Below, piece after piece: positions 17,094 to 25,625 of a stretch of DNA of 64,000 nt. The notes under the pieces were generated by a model, which was not told where the DNA came from, did no database searches, and was given only the letters and a program-made list of their open reading frames with translations. Origin of the DNA: CAWFSE01 sp963697565 (GTDB lineage Bacteria; Actinomycetota; Actinomycetes; CAVWCF01); contig CAVOOM010000008.1 in the NCBI GenBank assembly GCA_963697565.1, positions 558,001-622,000 of the forward strand. Reading direction: 5' to 3'. Made by a program: the position numbers and the translations under genes. How positions within the stretch are numbered: the stretch's first letter is position 1; every line of letters begins with the position of its first letter.

Positions 17094-17309
17094 ATGGCCA
17101 AGGCCCTGCTCGGATACCTGGGTGGCCCCGACCCCGTCACCACCGCCGAGCTCGCCGCGCTGCGGCGCCGGGTCCGCGACCTGGAGGCCGAGGTCACCCG
17201 GCTGTCGGCCGCCAACGACGCCCTGACCGGCCTCGTCGCCGCCCAGGTGGCCCTGGAGGAGGCGGCCCTCGAGCTCGACCGCAGCGCCCGCCAACCCGCC
17301 CTGGCCTAG
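17094..17309 (+). CDS. Small hypothetical coiled-coil protein
   Basis: A 71-residue soluble protein I do not recognise. Residues 20-60 form a strongly heptad-like helix (ELAALRRRVRDLEAEVTRL onward), with no signal peptide, cysteines or membrane segment. It stands alone between mutM and smc on the same strand. Codon use is the same as its neighbours. It could be a small structural or adaptor protein; a dimeric coiled coil is the only property I infer. Confidence 0.6.
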   Translation: MAKALLGYLGGPDPVTTAELAALRRRVRDLEAEVTRLSAANDALTGLVAAQVALEEAALELDRSARQPALA

Positions 17310-17396
17310 CCGCCGAGTGCGCCGCTCCCGGCTTGCGGCCCGCGGCCCGGTAGGCTGCCCGGCGGCCTTCCCCAGCCTGCCTCAGGAGCGAGCGCG

Positions 17397-20300
17397 TTGC
17401 ACCTCAAGAGCCTCACACTGAGGGGCTTCAAGTCCTTCGCGTCGTCGACGACGCTCACCCTCGAACCCGGGATCACCTGCGTCGTCGGGCCCAACGGGTC
17501 CGGCAAGTCCAATGTCGTGGACGCGATGGCGTGGGTGATGGGCGAGCAGGGGGCCAAGTCCCTGCGCGGCGGCAAGATGGAGGACGTCATCTTCGCCGGC
17601 ACGTCCGGGCGCGCGCCGCTCGGCCGCGCCGAGGTCATGCTCACCATCGACAACACCGACGGCGCCCTGCCGATCGAGTACGCCGAGGTGACGATCTCGC
17701 GGATCATGTTCCGCAACGGCGGGTCCGAGTACGCCATCAACGGGACGCCCTGCCGGCTGCTCGACGTCCAGGAGCTGCTGAGCGACTCCGGGATCGGCCG
17801 CGAGATGCACGTGATCGTGGGCCAGGGGCAGCTCGACCAGGTGCTGTCGGCGTCGCCGGAGGACCGCCGCGGGTTCATCGAGGAGGCCGCGGGCGTCCTC
17901 AAGCACCGCAAGCGCAAGGAGAAGGCCGTCCGCAAGCTGGAGGCCATGCAGGCGAACCTCACCCGCCTGCAGGACCTCACCGCCGAGCTGCGCCGCCAAC
18001 TCAAGCCGCTGGGCCGCCAGGCGGAGGTCGCCCGCCGGGCCGCGGTGATCCAGGCCGACCTGCGCGACGCGCGGCTGCGGCTGCTCGCCGACGACCTGGT
18101 CGGGCTCCGCTCGACGCTGGAGGCCGAGGTCGCCGACGAGACCGCCTTGCGCCTGCGCCGCGCCGAGGTCGAGCAGGCGCTGGCCGCGGCCCAGGGGCGC
18201 GAGGCCGAGCTGGAGATCGCGCTGGCCGAGGGCGCCCCGCTGCTCGCCCGCGCCCAGGAGACCTGGTACCGGCTGTCCGGGCTGCGCGAGCGGCTGCGCG
18301 GCCTCGGCGATGTCGCCGGCGAGCGTGCCCGCCGGCTGGCCGAGGTTCAGCAGGAGGAGGAGCGGCCCGGCCGCGACCCCGAGGCGCTCGACGCGGAGGC
18401 GGGTGAGGCCCGGGCCCAGGAGGCCGGCCTGATCACCGAGGCGGCCGAGCTGGCCGCGGTGCTGGCGGCGGCCGAGGCCGCGCGCGGCGAGGCCGAGCGC
18501 CGGTTCGCCGAGGAGGAGCGCCGGGTCGCCGGCGTGCTCCGCGCGGCGGCCGACCGGCGCGAGGGCATGGCCCGGCTCACCGGCCAGGCCGGCGCCGCGC
18601 GCAGCCGGGTCGAGGCGCGCGATGCGGAGACCGCCCGGTTGACGGCGGCCCGCGAGGAAGCCCGGGCGCGCGCCGACCGGGCGCAGGCCGAGTTCGCCGC
18701 CATCGAGGGCCAGGTCGCGGGCCTCGATGAGGGCGAGGTCGACCTCGACGTCGAGCACGAGTCGGCCGCCGAGGCCGTCGCGGCCGCGGAGGCCGAGGTC
18801 GCCGCCCTCCGCGAAGAGGAGCGCGCCGCCGAGCGCGAGCGGTCCACCGCCGCCGCCCGCCGCGAGGCCCTGGAGCTCGGGCTCGCGCGCAAGGACGGCG
18901 CGGGGGCGCTGCTGGCCGCCAGCGGGCGCGTCAGCGGGCTGCTGGGGTCGGTCGCGGCGCTGGTGCACGTGCGCGCCGGGTACGAGGCGGCGGTCGCGGC
19001 AGCGCTGGGGGCGGCCGCCGACGCCGTGGCGGTCGCCGACGTCGACGCGGCCGTGGACGCGATCCGGCTGCTCAAGGACGACGACGGCGGCCGGGCGCCT
19101 CTGCTCGTCGGGTCGCCTGCCGACGTCGATGCGCCGCTTGACCCGGTCGAGGGCGGCGAGCACGCGTTCTCGCTCATCGAGGCGCCCGAGGCCCTTCGCC
19201 CGGCCCTGCGCGCGCTGCTCGACGGGGTCGTGGTCGTCGACGGGCTCGCCGAGGCGCGCGCGCTGGTGTCCCGGCGGCCGGACCTCGTCGCCGTCACCCG
19301 AGACGGAGACCGGCTCGGCGCCGGGTACGCCGTGGGCGGCTCCGCCTCCGCGCCGTCGCTGCTCGAGGTGCAGGCCGCGGTCGAGGAGGCCGCGGCCGCC
19401 GAGCGCGACGGCGCGCACCGGGGCGAGCGGGCCCGCTTTGCCCTGGGCGCGGCGCAGGAGCGGGCGGTCGAGGCGGCCAGTCGGGTCGAGGCCGCGCTGC
19501 AGCGGCTGCACGAGTCCGACGCCCGGCTGGCGGCCGTGGCCGAGCAGCTGGGCCAGCTGGGCTCCGCCGTCCGGGCCGCGCGTGCCGAGGCCGAGCGGCT
19601 CGACCGCTCGCTGGTGGCGGCCACCGCCGCCCGCGACGCCGACGCCGCGGCGATGGCCGAGTTGGAGGCCCGGCTCGCGGCCGCGGCCGAGGCCCCGGCC
19701 GAGGCCGAGCCCACCACCGACGAGCGCGATGGGCTCGCCGCCGCCGCCACGGCCGCCCGGCAGGCCGAGGTCGAGGCGCGCCTGGCCCTGCGCACCTGTG
19801 AGGAGCGCGGCCGCGCCCTGGCCGGCCGCGCCGAGCAGCTTGAGCGAGCGGCCGTTCAGGAGCGGGCGGCCCGTGAGCGTTTCGCGCGCCGCCGTGAGCA
19901 GGCGGCCGCGGAGCTCGTGGTGGCGGGGGCCGTCCGCGACGCCGTCGCCGTGGTGCTGGAGCGCCTGGGGCAGTCGCTGGCCGACGCGGGCACCGAACGC
20001 GCCGCCGCCGAGCAGGTGCGCGCCGAGCGCGAGGCGGAGCTGGTGAGCGTGCGGGCGCGCGGCCGGGAGCTGGACGGCGAGCTCGACCAGCTCACCGACT
20101 CGGTGCACCGCGACGAGGTCGCCCGCACCGAGCAGCGGCTGCGGATTGAGCAGCTGGAGCAGCGCGCCCTGGAGGAGTACGGCGTCGACACCGAGGCGCT
20201 GCTGGCCGAGTACGGCCCGGATCAACTCGTACCGCCGTCCCCGGCCGCCCCGGGCGACGTGGTCGACGAGGGGGCGCCCGAACCGCAGCCCCGCCCGTAC

Positions 20301-20963
20301 GTGCGGGAGGAGCAGGAGAAGCGGGCGCGCGCCGCCGACCGCCAGCTCGCGCTGCTCGGCCGGGTCAACCCGCTCGCGCTGGAGGAGTTCTCCGCGCTTG
20401 AGGAGCGCGCGCAGTACCTCAGCGAGCAGCTGGAGGACCTCAAGAAGACCCGTCGCGACCTGCTCGACATCGTCCGCGAGGTGGACGAGCGGGTCGAGCA
20501 GGTCTTCGCCGAGGCCTACCGCGACGTCGAGCGCGAGTTCGCCATCGTCTTCGCGCGGCTGTTCCCAGGTGGCGAGGGGCGGCTGATCCTCACCGACCCC
20601 GACGATCTGCTGGGCTCGGGTGTCGACGTTGAGGCTCGGCCCCCGGGCAAGAAGGTGAAGCGGCTGTCGCTGCTCTCCGGTGGTGAGCGGTCGCTGACCG
20701 CGGTGGCCTTCCTGGTGGCGCTCTTCAAGGCGCGGCCCAGCCCGTTCTATGTTCTGGACGAGGTCGAGGCCGCCCTCGACGACACCAACCTGGGTCGGCT
20801 GCTGGAGATCTACGAGGAGCTGCGCGAGAACAGCCAGCTGATCGTGATCACCCACCAGAAGCGGACCATGGAGATCGCTGACGCGCTGTACGGCGTGAGC
20901 ATGCGCGGGGATGGGGTCTCCGCGGTGATCAGCCAGCGCCTGCGCGACGCCGCGACGGCCTAG
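17397..20963 (+). CDS. smc: Chromosome segregation protein SMC
   Basis: The 1188-residue ATPase of the bacterial condensin. It has Walker A GPNGSGKSN (about residue 33), a first coiled coil (about 165-500), the hinge (about 505-640, starting GRVSGLLGSVAALV), a second coiled coil (about 650-1010), then the ABC signature LSGGERSLTAVAF and Walker B FYVLDEVEAALDD. The start is TTG 17397, 9 bases after AGGAG, and the first residues HLKSLTLRGFKSFA match the family. It is uninterrupted over 3.5 kb, in contrast to the frame-broken genes elsewhere. The partners scpA/scpB are not in this window. A strong hairpin follows the stop. Confidence 0.97.
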   Translation: MHLKSLTLRGFKSFASSTTLTLEPGITCVVGPNGSGKSNVVDAMAWVMGEQGAKSLRGGKMEDVIFAGTSGRAPLGRAEVMLTIDNTDGALPIEYAEVTISRIMFRNGGSEYAINGTPCRLLDVQELLSDSGIGREMHVIVGQGQLDQVLSASPEDRRGFIEEAAGVLKHRKRKEKAVRKLEAMQANLTRLQDLTAELRRQLKPLGRQAEVARRAAVIQADLRDARLRLLADDLVGLRSTLEAEVADETALRLRRAEVEQALAAAQGREAELEIALAEGAPLLARAQETWYRLSGLRERLRGLGDVAGERARRLAEVQQEEERPGRDPEALDAEAGEARAQEAGLITEAAELAAVLAAAEAARGEAERRFAEEERRVAGVLRAAADRREGMARLTGQAGAARSRVEARDAETARLTAAREEARARADRAQAEFAAIEGQVAGLDEGEVDLDVEHESAAEAVAAAEAEVAALREEERAAERERSTAAARREALELGLARKDGAGALLAASGRVSGLLGSVAALVHVRAGYEAAVAAALGAAADAVAVADVDAAVDAIRLLKDDDGGRAPLLVGSPADVDAPLDPVEGGEHAFSLIEAPEALRPALRALLDGVVVVDGLAEARALVSRRPDLVAVTRDGDRLGAGYAVGGSASAPSLLEVQAAVEEAAAAERDGAHRGERARFALGAAQERAVEAASRVEAALQRLHESDARLAAVAEQLGQLGSAVRAARAEAERLDRSLVAATAARDADAAAMAELEARLAAAAEAPAEAEPTTDERDGLAAAATAARQAEVEARLALRTCEERGRALAGRAEQLERAAVQERAARERFARRREQAAAELVVAGAVRDAVAVVLERLGQSLADAGTERAAAEQVRAEREAELVSVRARGRELDGELDQLTDSVHRDEVARTEQRLRIEQLEQRALEEYGVDTEALLAEYGPDQLVPPSPAAPGDVVDEGAPEPQPRPYVREEQEKRARAADRQLALLGRVNPLALEEFSALEERAQYLSEQLEDLKKTRRDLLDIVREVDERVEQVFAEAYRDVEREFAIVFARLFPGGEGRLILTDPDDLLGSGVDVEARPPGKKVKRLSLLSGGERSLTAVAFLVALFKARPSPFYVLDEVEAALDDTNLGRLLEIYEELRENSQLIVITHQKRTMEIADALYGVSMRGDGVSAVISQRLRDAATA

Positions 20964-20970
20964 CCCGCTG

Positions 20971-20995
20971 GGCCGGAGCGATTCGGGCTCCGGCC
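20971..20995 (+). terminator. Terminator hairpin after smc
   Basis: GGCCGGAGC (20971-20979) pairs perfectly with GCTCCGGCC (20987-20995) around a 7-base loop, 8 bases past the smc stop. Confidence 0.7.
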
Positions 20996-21053
20996 GGATC
21001 GCGGGTTAGCGCACCTGGCGGATGTGGAGTTGTCCCCAGGAGCGGCCAAACCC

Positions 21054-21097
21054 TTGACGCCGCAACGGTTCTCCACTACGATCGAACACATGTTCGA
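21054..21097 (+). promoter_or_regulatory. LexA-controlled promoter with perfect SOS box over a leaderless start
   Basis: TTGACG (21054-21059), a 17-base spacer and TACGAT (21077-21082) form a near-consensus promoter. The palindrome TCGAACACATGTTCGA (21082-21097) matches the mycobacterial/actinobacterial LexA box TCGAAC-n4-GTTCGA exactly. It overlaps the last base of the -10 and contains the ATG at 21090. Transcription would start at about 21089-21090, so the mRNA should be leaderless and LexA would block initiation. Binding and start site are inferred. Confidence 0.85.
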
Positions 21098-22569
21098 ATG
21101 TGTGGCGGGGCCGGATCTGGGCCCCGCGCTGGCCGCTGTGGAGCTGGCCGGGCTGGACGGGGAGGCGCTGGTGGAGGCGTTGGCGGCCACGCAGCGGCTG
21201 GTGTCGTGGGCGCAGGCCCGCCAGGCGGAGGCGGTCGCCGAGGTCGCCCGCCGGGTGCCGGAGGCGGTCGGCGCGGCGGGCTGCTCGGGCTACGAGGTGG
21301 CCGAGTTCGAGGTCGGCGCGGCGCTGCGGCTGTCGTCGCGGGCGGCGCAGGCCCGGGTGGACGGCTGCCTGGCGATCACGGAGCGGCCGGCGGTGCTGGC
21401 GGCGCTGCGCGCCGGCCGCTGGACTGGGTGCGGGCGGAGGCGGTCGCCTCGGCGGTGGGCGAGCTGGCGTCGCGGCCGGGGATGGCCGGGCGGCCGACCA
21501 GGTGGAGGCGCAGGCGCTGGAGCGGGCGCCGGGCCAGACCGCGCCGCAGGTCCGCGCCGCGCTGGCCCGCCTGGTGCTGAAGGCGGATCCGGCCGGTGCG
21601 GACGCCCGCCTGGCGGCGGCCCGCCAGGGAGCGCCGCGTGTGGGTCGACCCGCGCGAGGACGGGATGGCCGAGCTGCGGGCGCTGCTGACCGCCCCGGAC
21701 GCCCAGCGCGTGTACGCCGCGCTGGGGCAGGCCGGCTGGGCGGCCCGCTGCGCCCAGCGCGACACCCGCCGCGAGGCGGCCGCGCGCGCCGCCGGGCGCG
21801 GGGAGCCGCCCCTGGACCCGGGCCCGCTGCCGACGCTGGACCAGTGCCGCGCCGACGCCCTCGTGCAGATGGCCTGCGTCGTGCGGAACGGGTCGGGCGG
21901 ACGGGGCCCGCCGCCCGGGAGCCCCCACCGGGACCGGCCCGGCCCCCCGCGGGCAGCGCCCGCAGATCCTGGTCACCGTCCCCGCCGGGACCCTGCTCGG
22001 GCTGGGCGGGGAGCCCGCCCACCTGGCCGGTTACGGCCCGATCCCCGACGCCCTGGCCCGCGAGCTCGCCCAGGACGGGGTGTGGCGGCGGGTGCTGACC
22101 GACCCCGAGACGGGCGCGGTCCTCGACGTCGGCCGCAACCGGCACGACCCGCCCGCCGACCTTGAGCGGTTCGTCGGGTCCGGGACGCGATGTGCCGGTT
22201 CCCCGGCTGCCGCCGGCAGGCCGCCCGCTGCGACCTCGACCACACCGTCCCGTACCCGCGGGGGAGACGTCCGCGGCGAACCTGCACGCCCTGTGCCGCC
22301 GGCACCACCGGCTCAAGCACGAGGCCGGCTGGCAGGTCACCGCCCGGCCGGGCAGCCGGCTGGAGTGGACCAGCCCCCTCGGCGCCGTCGACACCACCGA
22401 CCCGCCCGACCCCGGCGACGAGGCCTGGACCCAACGTGCGCCCGCCCACCCGCCGGACGAGGGCGAGCCCGACGTGAGGGAGCCCGATCCGGGCTGGCCG
22501 TGGGAGGACTTCGACGACGAGCTGCACCGCTGGCTCGACGACCCATCGGTGCTCTGCCGGGGCCATTGA
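21090..22569 (+). pseudogene. DUF222 (13E12 repeat family) HNH endonuclease, reading frame broken about seven times
   Basis: The pieces, read across frames, give one continuous DUF222-HNH protein of about 490 residues. The N-terminal DUF222 segment begins MFECVAGPDLGPAL. A middle part includes RVWVDPREDGMAELRALL. The C-terminal HNH has CRFPGC, CDLDH and NLHALCRRHHRLKH. Breaks lie near 21419, 21488, 21625, 21930, 22182 and 22262, each fixed by one base, with a possible seventh in the Pro-rich linker. DUF222-HNH proteins are multicopy, fast-evolving and often SOS-linked in actinobacteria, so real decay is possible; but neighbouring core genes show the same defect, so errors are also likely. The promoter is intact. 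Cellular role is not established for the family. Confidence 0.75.
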
Positions 22570-22591
22570 GCCCACCTGGGAGACTGAGCAC

Positions 22592-23752
22592 GTGGATGCG
22601 CTCATGTACGTCGTCATCGCCTTGGTGGTCCTCGCCCTCGTCGTGGGGGCGGGCCTGCTGCTGCGCTCGCGCGGCAAGGCGGTCGAACCCCCGCAACCTG
22701 GCGTCGACTACGCGCCGGGGGTCGGCGATGACGCCGAGGTCCCTCGTGACACCCCCCGCCGCACGGTGGAGGACACCGTCCTGCCCGAGCCGGGTGGCGC
22801 ACCGACGGCTTTGCTCGAGCGGCCGGAGCCATCCGCGGGCCGCCTCACCCGGTTGCGCGCCAGGCTCGCCCGGTCGCAGACGGCGTTGGGGCGCGGCCTG
22901 CTCGCGCTGCTGTCTCGCGACACGCTGGACGCGGCCGCCTGGGACGAGGTCGAGGAGGTCCTGCTGGGGGCCGACCTCGGGGTGGCGCCGAGCCAGGAGC
23001 TGCTCGACCGCCTGCGGACGCGTACGGCGGCGGCGGCCGAACGGGATCCGGCGACGATGCGCAGCCTGCTCCGCGAGGAGCTCATCGCGTTGGTCGACCC
23101 CACCCTCGACCGCACCCTGCGGACGTCGCGGCACCCGGACGGGTCGCCGGCCATCGTGCTCGTCGTCGGCGTGAACGGCACCGGCAAGACCACGACGACC
23201 GGCAAGCTCGCCCGGGTCGTGGTGGGCGACGGCGGCACCGTCCTGCTGGGGGCAGCCGACACGTTCCGCGCCGCGGCCTCCGCGCAGCTGCAGACCTGGG
23301 GCGACCGGGTGGGGGCCGTGGTCGTGCAGGGCCCCGAGGGCGGCGATCCGGCCAGCGTGGCGTTCGACGCCGTGCGCGCGGGCCGGGAGCAGGGCGTGGA
23401 CACCGTCGTCATCGACACCGCAGGCCGCCTGCACACCAAGACCGGGCTGATGGACGAGCTGGGCAAGGTCAAGCGGGTCATCGAGAAGCAGGCCCCCGTC
23501 GACGAGGTGCTCCTCGTGCTCGACGCCACCACCGGGCAGAACGGGCTGACCCAGGCGCGCGTCTTCGCCGAGGTCGTCGACGTCACCGGGATCGTGCTGA
23601 CCAAGCTGGACGGCACCGCCAAGGGCGGCATCGTCGTGGCCGTGCAGCGCGAGCTCGGCGTGCCGGTCAAGCTCGTGGGACTCGGCGAGGGCCCAGACGA
23701 CCTGGCCCCGTTCGAGCCCGAGGCGTTCGTCGACGCGTTGCTGGCCGACTGA
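22592..23752 (+). CDS. ftsY: Signal recognition particle receptor FtsY
   Basis: A 386-residue SRP GTPase that docks ribosome-SRP complexes at the membrane. An N-terminal membrane helix (LMYVVIALVVLALVVGAGLL) is followed by an acidic linker, the N domain (from about residue 95) and the G domain with GVNGTGKTTTTGKLA, DTAGRLHTKTGLM and TKLDGTAKGG. Start GTG 22592. The soluble partner Ffh is encoded 4 kb downstream. Between the stop and amtB lies a nitrogen-control region. Confidence 0.96.
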   Translation: MDALMYVVIALVVLALVVGAGLLLRSRGKAVEPPQPGVDYAPGVGDDAEVPRDTPRRTVEDTVLPEPGGAPTALLERPEPSAGRLTRLRARLARSQTALGRGLLALLSRDTLDAAAWDEVEEVLLGADLGVAPSQELLDRLRTRTAAAAERDPATMRSLLREELIALVDPTLDRTLRTSRHPDGSPAIVLVVGVNGTGKTTTTGKLARVVVGDGGTVLLGAADTFRAAASAQLQTWGDRVGAVVVQGPEGGDPASVAFDAVRAGREQGVDTVVIDTAGRLHTKTGLMDELGKVKRVIEKQAPVDEVLLVLDATTGQNGLTQARVFAEVVDVTGIVLTKLDGTAKGGIVVAVQRELGVPVKLVGLGEGPDDLAPFEPEAFVDALLAD

Positions 23753-23764
23753 CCGAGCCCGCCC

Positions 23765-23834
23765 GAAACACCGCCGTAACCGACGCGGCGTGAACTGTCA
23801 CCGCGCCGAAACACCCACAGGCGCCCCGCGAAAC
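23765..23834 (+). promoter_or_regulatory. Candidate GlnR boxes upstream of amtB-glnB-glnD
   Basis: GTCAC (23797-23801), six bases, GAAAC (23808-23812) matches the actinobacterial GlnR pattern gTnAC-n6-GaAAC exactly. A further GAAAC lies at 23830-23834, exactly two 11-bp periods downstream. Upstream, GAAAC (23765-23769), six bases, GTAAC (23776-23780) continues the theme. The genes behind it are classic GlnR targets. No glnR gene is in the window, so binding is inferred. Confidence 0.6.
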
Positions 23835-23840
23835 CCCCGC

Positions 23841-23861
23841 GGCTGAGAGTCCCACTCAGCC
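23841..23861 (+). other. Hairpin in the amtB leader
   Basis: GGCTGAG (23841-23847) pairs with CTCAGCC (23855-23861) around a 7-base loop, 60 bases before the amtB start. It could be the ftsY terminator or part of the amtB untranslated leader; no T tract follows. Confidence 0.45.
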
Positions 23862-23921
23862 CAGGACCGCAATGGCGCGGACCTGGACCCCACGATGGAC
23901 TCCCAGGAAGGGACGGCAGAC

Positions 23922-25271
23922 ATGCCGGAGATCAGCGGCGCAGACACCGCGTGGGTCCTCACGAGCGCCGCGCTCGTGCTGCTCATGACCCCCGCACTGG
24001 CGTTCTTCTACGGCGGCATGGTCCGCGCGAAGAGCGTCCTGAACATGATGATGATGAGCTTCGGGGCGCTGGGGCTTATCACCCTGCTCTGGGTGCTCTA
24101 CGGCTACTCGATGGCATTCGGCGATGACGTCGGCAGCGGGCTCTTGGGCGACCCCACCGAGTTCGCCGGGCTGCAGGGCCTGATGTCTCCGGAGTCGGTG
24201 GTCGGGACCATCCCGACCATGGCCTTCGTGGCCTTCCAGGCGGTGTTCGCGATCATCACGGTCGCGCTCATCTCCGGGGCGATCGCCGACCGGGCCCGGT
24301 TCGGCGCCTGGCTGGTGTTCGCGGGCGTGTGGGCGACCATCGTGTACTTCCCGGTCGCCCACTGGGTCTTCGCCTTCGACGGCGTGACCGGCGAGACCGG
24401 CGGCTGGATCGCCAACCAGCTCAAGGCGATCGACTTCGCCGGCGGCACGGCCGTGCACATCAACGCCGGCGCGGCAGGCCTCGCCCTCGCGCTGGTCCTC
24501 GGCAAGCGGATCGGCTTCGGCAAGGAGCTCATGCGACCGCACAACCTGCCGTTCGTGATGCTCGGCGCGGGTCTGCTGTGGTTCGGCTGGTTCGGCTTCA
24601 ACGCCGGGTCGGCGCTGGCGGCGAACAACACCGCTGCGGTGGCGTGGATGAACACGATCATCGCGACCGCGGCGGCGTGCCTCGCCTGGGTCCTCACGGA
24701 GAAGTTCCGCGACGGCCACGCCACGTCCCTCGGCGCCGCCTCCGGCGTGGTGGCCGGCCTCGTGGCGATCACCCCGGCCTGCTCGTCGGTGAGCCCGCTC
24801 GGGGCGATCGCGGTGGGGGCCATCGCCGGGGTGCTGTGCGCCCTCGCGATCGGGCTGAAGTACAAGTTCGGCTACGACGACTCCCTCGACGTGGTCGGCG
24901 TGCACCTGGTGGGCGGGCTGGTGGGCACCCTGCTCATCGGATTCCTCGCCACCGATGCGGCGCCCGCGGGCGTCAACGGGCTGTTCTACGGCGGCGGGTT
25001 CGACCAGCTGGGCCGTCAGGCGGTCGCGGCGTTCGCCGTGTTGGCGTACTCCTTCGTGCTGACCTACATCATCGGCTTGATCATCGCCAAGACGATCGGC
25101 TTCCGGGTGGAGAAGGACGTCGAGGTCCAGGGTGTGGACCTCAACGAGCACGCGGAGACGGCCTACGAGTTGGGCCCGGTCCCGGGCAGCGGCTACCGGC
25201 CGCTGGCGGGTGCGGGCGTCGGATCAGTTGGCGGCGCGGGTTCCGCGGCGAGCGAGAGGGTGGAGGCATGA
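23922..25271 (+). CDS. amtB: Ammonium transporter
   Basis: A 449-residue Amt/Rh channel with about 11 membrane segments. Landmarks are FFYGGMVRAKSVLNMMMM near the N terminus, the twin pore histidines in AVHINAGAAGLA (about residue 178) and GVHLVGGLVGT (about 330), and the conserved WFGWFGFNAGSA. ATG 23922 is chosen over ATG 23895 because AGGAAGGG lies 9 bases upstream. The cytoplasmic C-terminal tail, which contacts PII in other Amt proteins, is present. It overlaps glnB by ATGA; the amtB-glnB-glnD order is the standard actinobacterial nitrogen cluster. Confidence 0.96.
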   Translation: MPEISGADTAWVLTSAALVLLMTPALAFFYGGMVRAKSVLNMMMMSFGALGLITLLWVLYGYSMAFGDDVGSGLLGDPTEFAGLQGLMSPESVVGTIPTMAFVAFQAVFAIITVALISGAIADRARFGAWLVFAGVWATIVYFPVAHWVFAFDGVTGETGGWIANQLKAIDFAGGTAVHINAGAAGLALALVLGKRIGFGKELMRPHNLPFVMLGAGLLWFGWFGFNAGSALAANNTAAVAWMNTIIATAAACLAWVLTEKFRDGHATSLGAASGVVAGLVAITPACSSVSPLGAIAVGAIAGVLCALAIGLKYKFGYDDSLDVVGVHLVGGLVGTLLIGFLATDAAPAGVNGLFYGGGFDQLGRQAVAAFAVLAYSFVLTYIIGLIIAKTIGFRVEKDVEVQGVDLNEHAETAYELGPVPGSGYRPLAGAGVGSVGGAGSAASERVEA

Positions 25272-25606
25272 GGCTCATCACGGCGATCGTCAAGCCATTC
25301 AAGCTCGATGACGTGAAGACCGCGCTGGAGGCGTTCGGGGTGCACGGGATGACCGTGTCCGAGGCCAGCGGGTACGGCCGGCAGCGCGGGCACACCGAGG
25401 TGTACCGCGGTGCGGAGTACACCGTGGACCTGGTCCCGAAGGTGCGCATCGAGGTGCTCGTCGAGGACGCCGACGCCGACGACGTGATGGACGTCGTGGC
25501 CAAGGCGGCCCGGACGGGACGCATCGGTGACGGCAAGGTCTGGTCGATCCCGGTGGACACCGTCGTCCGGGTCCGCACCGGCGAGCGCGGCGCAGACGCG
25601 CTCTAG
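25268..25606 (+). CDS. glnB: Nitrogen regulatory protein P-II
   Basis: A 112-residue trimeric sensor of 2-oxoglutarate and ATP/ADP. KPFKLDDVKTAL and the T-loop RGAEYTVDLVPKVRIEV are present; the tyrosine in AEYTVD is the nucleotidylylation site (Tyr51 equivalent). TGRIGDGKVWSIPV is the C-terminal family signature. In actinobacteria this tyrosine is usually adenylylated by GlnD. Many authors call the actinobacterial protein GlnK because of its linkage to amtB. ATGA overlap with amtB. Confidence 0.96.
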   Translation: MRLITAIVKPFKLDDVKTALEAFGVHGMTVSEASGYGRQRGHTEVYRGAEYTVDLVPKVRIEVLVEDADADDVMDVVAKAARTGRIGDGKVWSIPVDTVVRVRTGERGADAL

Positions 25607-25625
25607 CCGATCGCGCCGATCCGCC

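Noticed and set aside
17382..20855. 1157-residue open frame antisense to smc (and an 841-residue one antisense to recG)
   Set aside because: Long antisense frames are expected in very GC-rich DNA; they lack ribosome sites and known domains, and both sense genes are complete.
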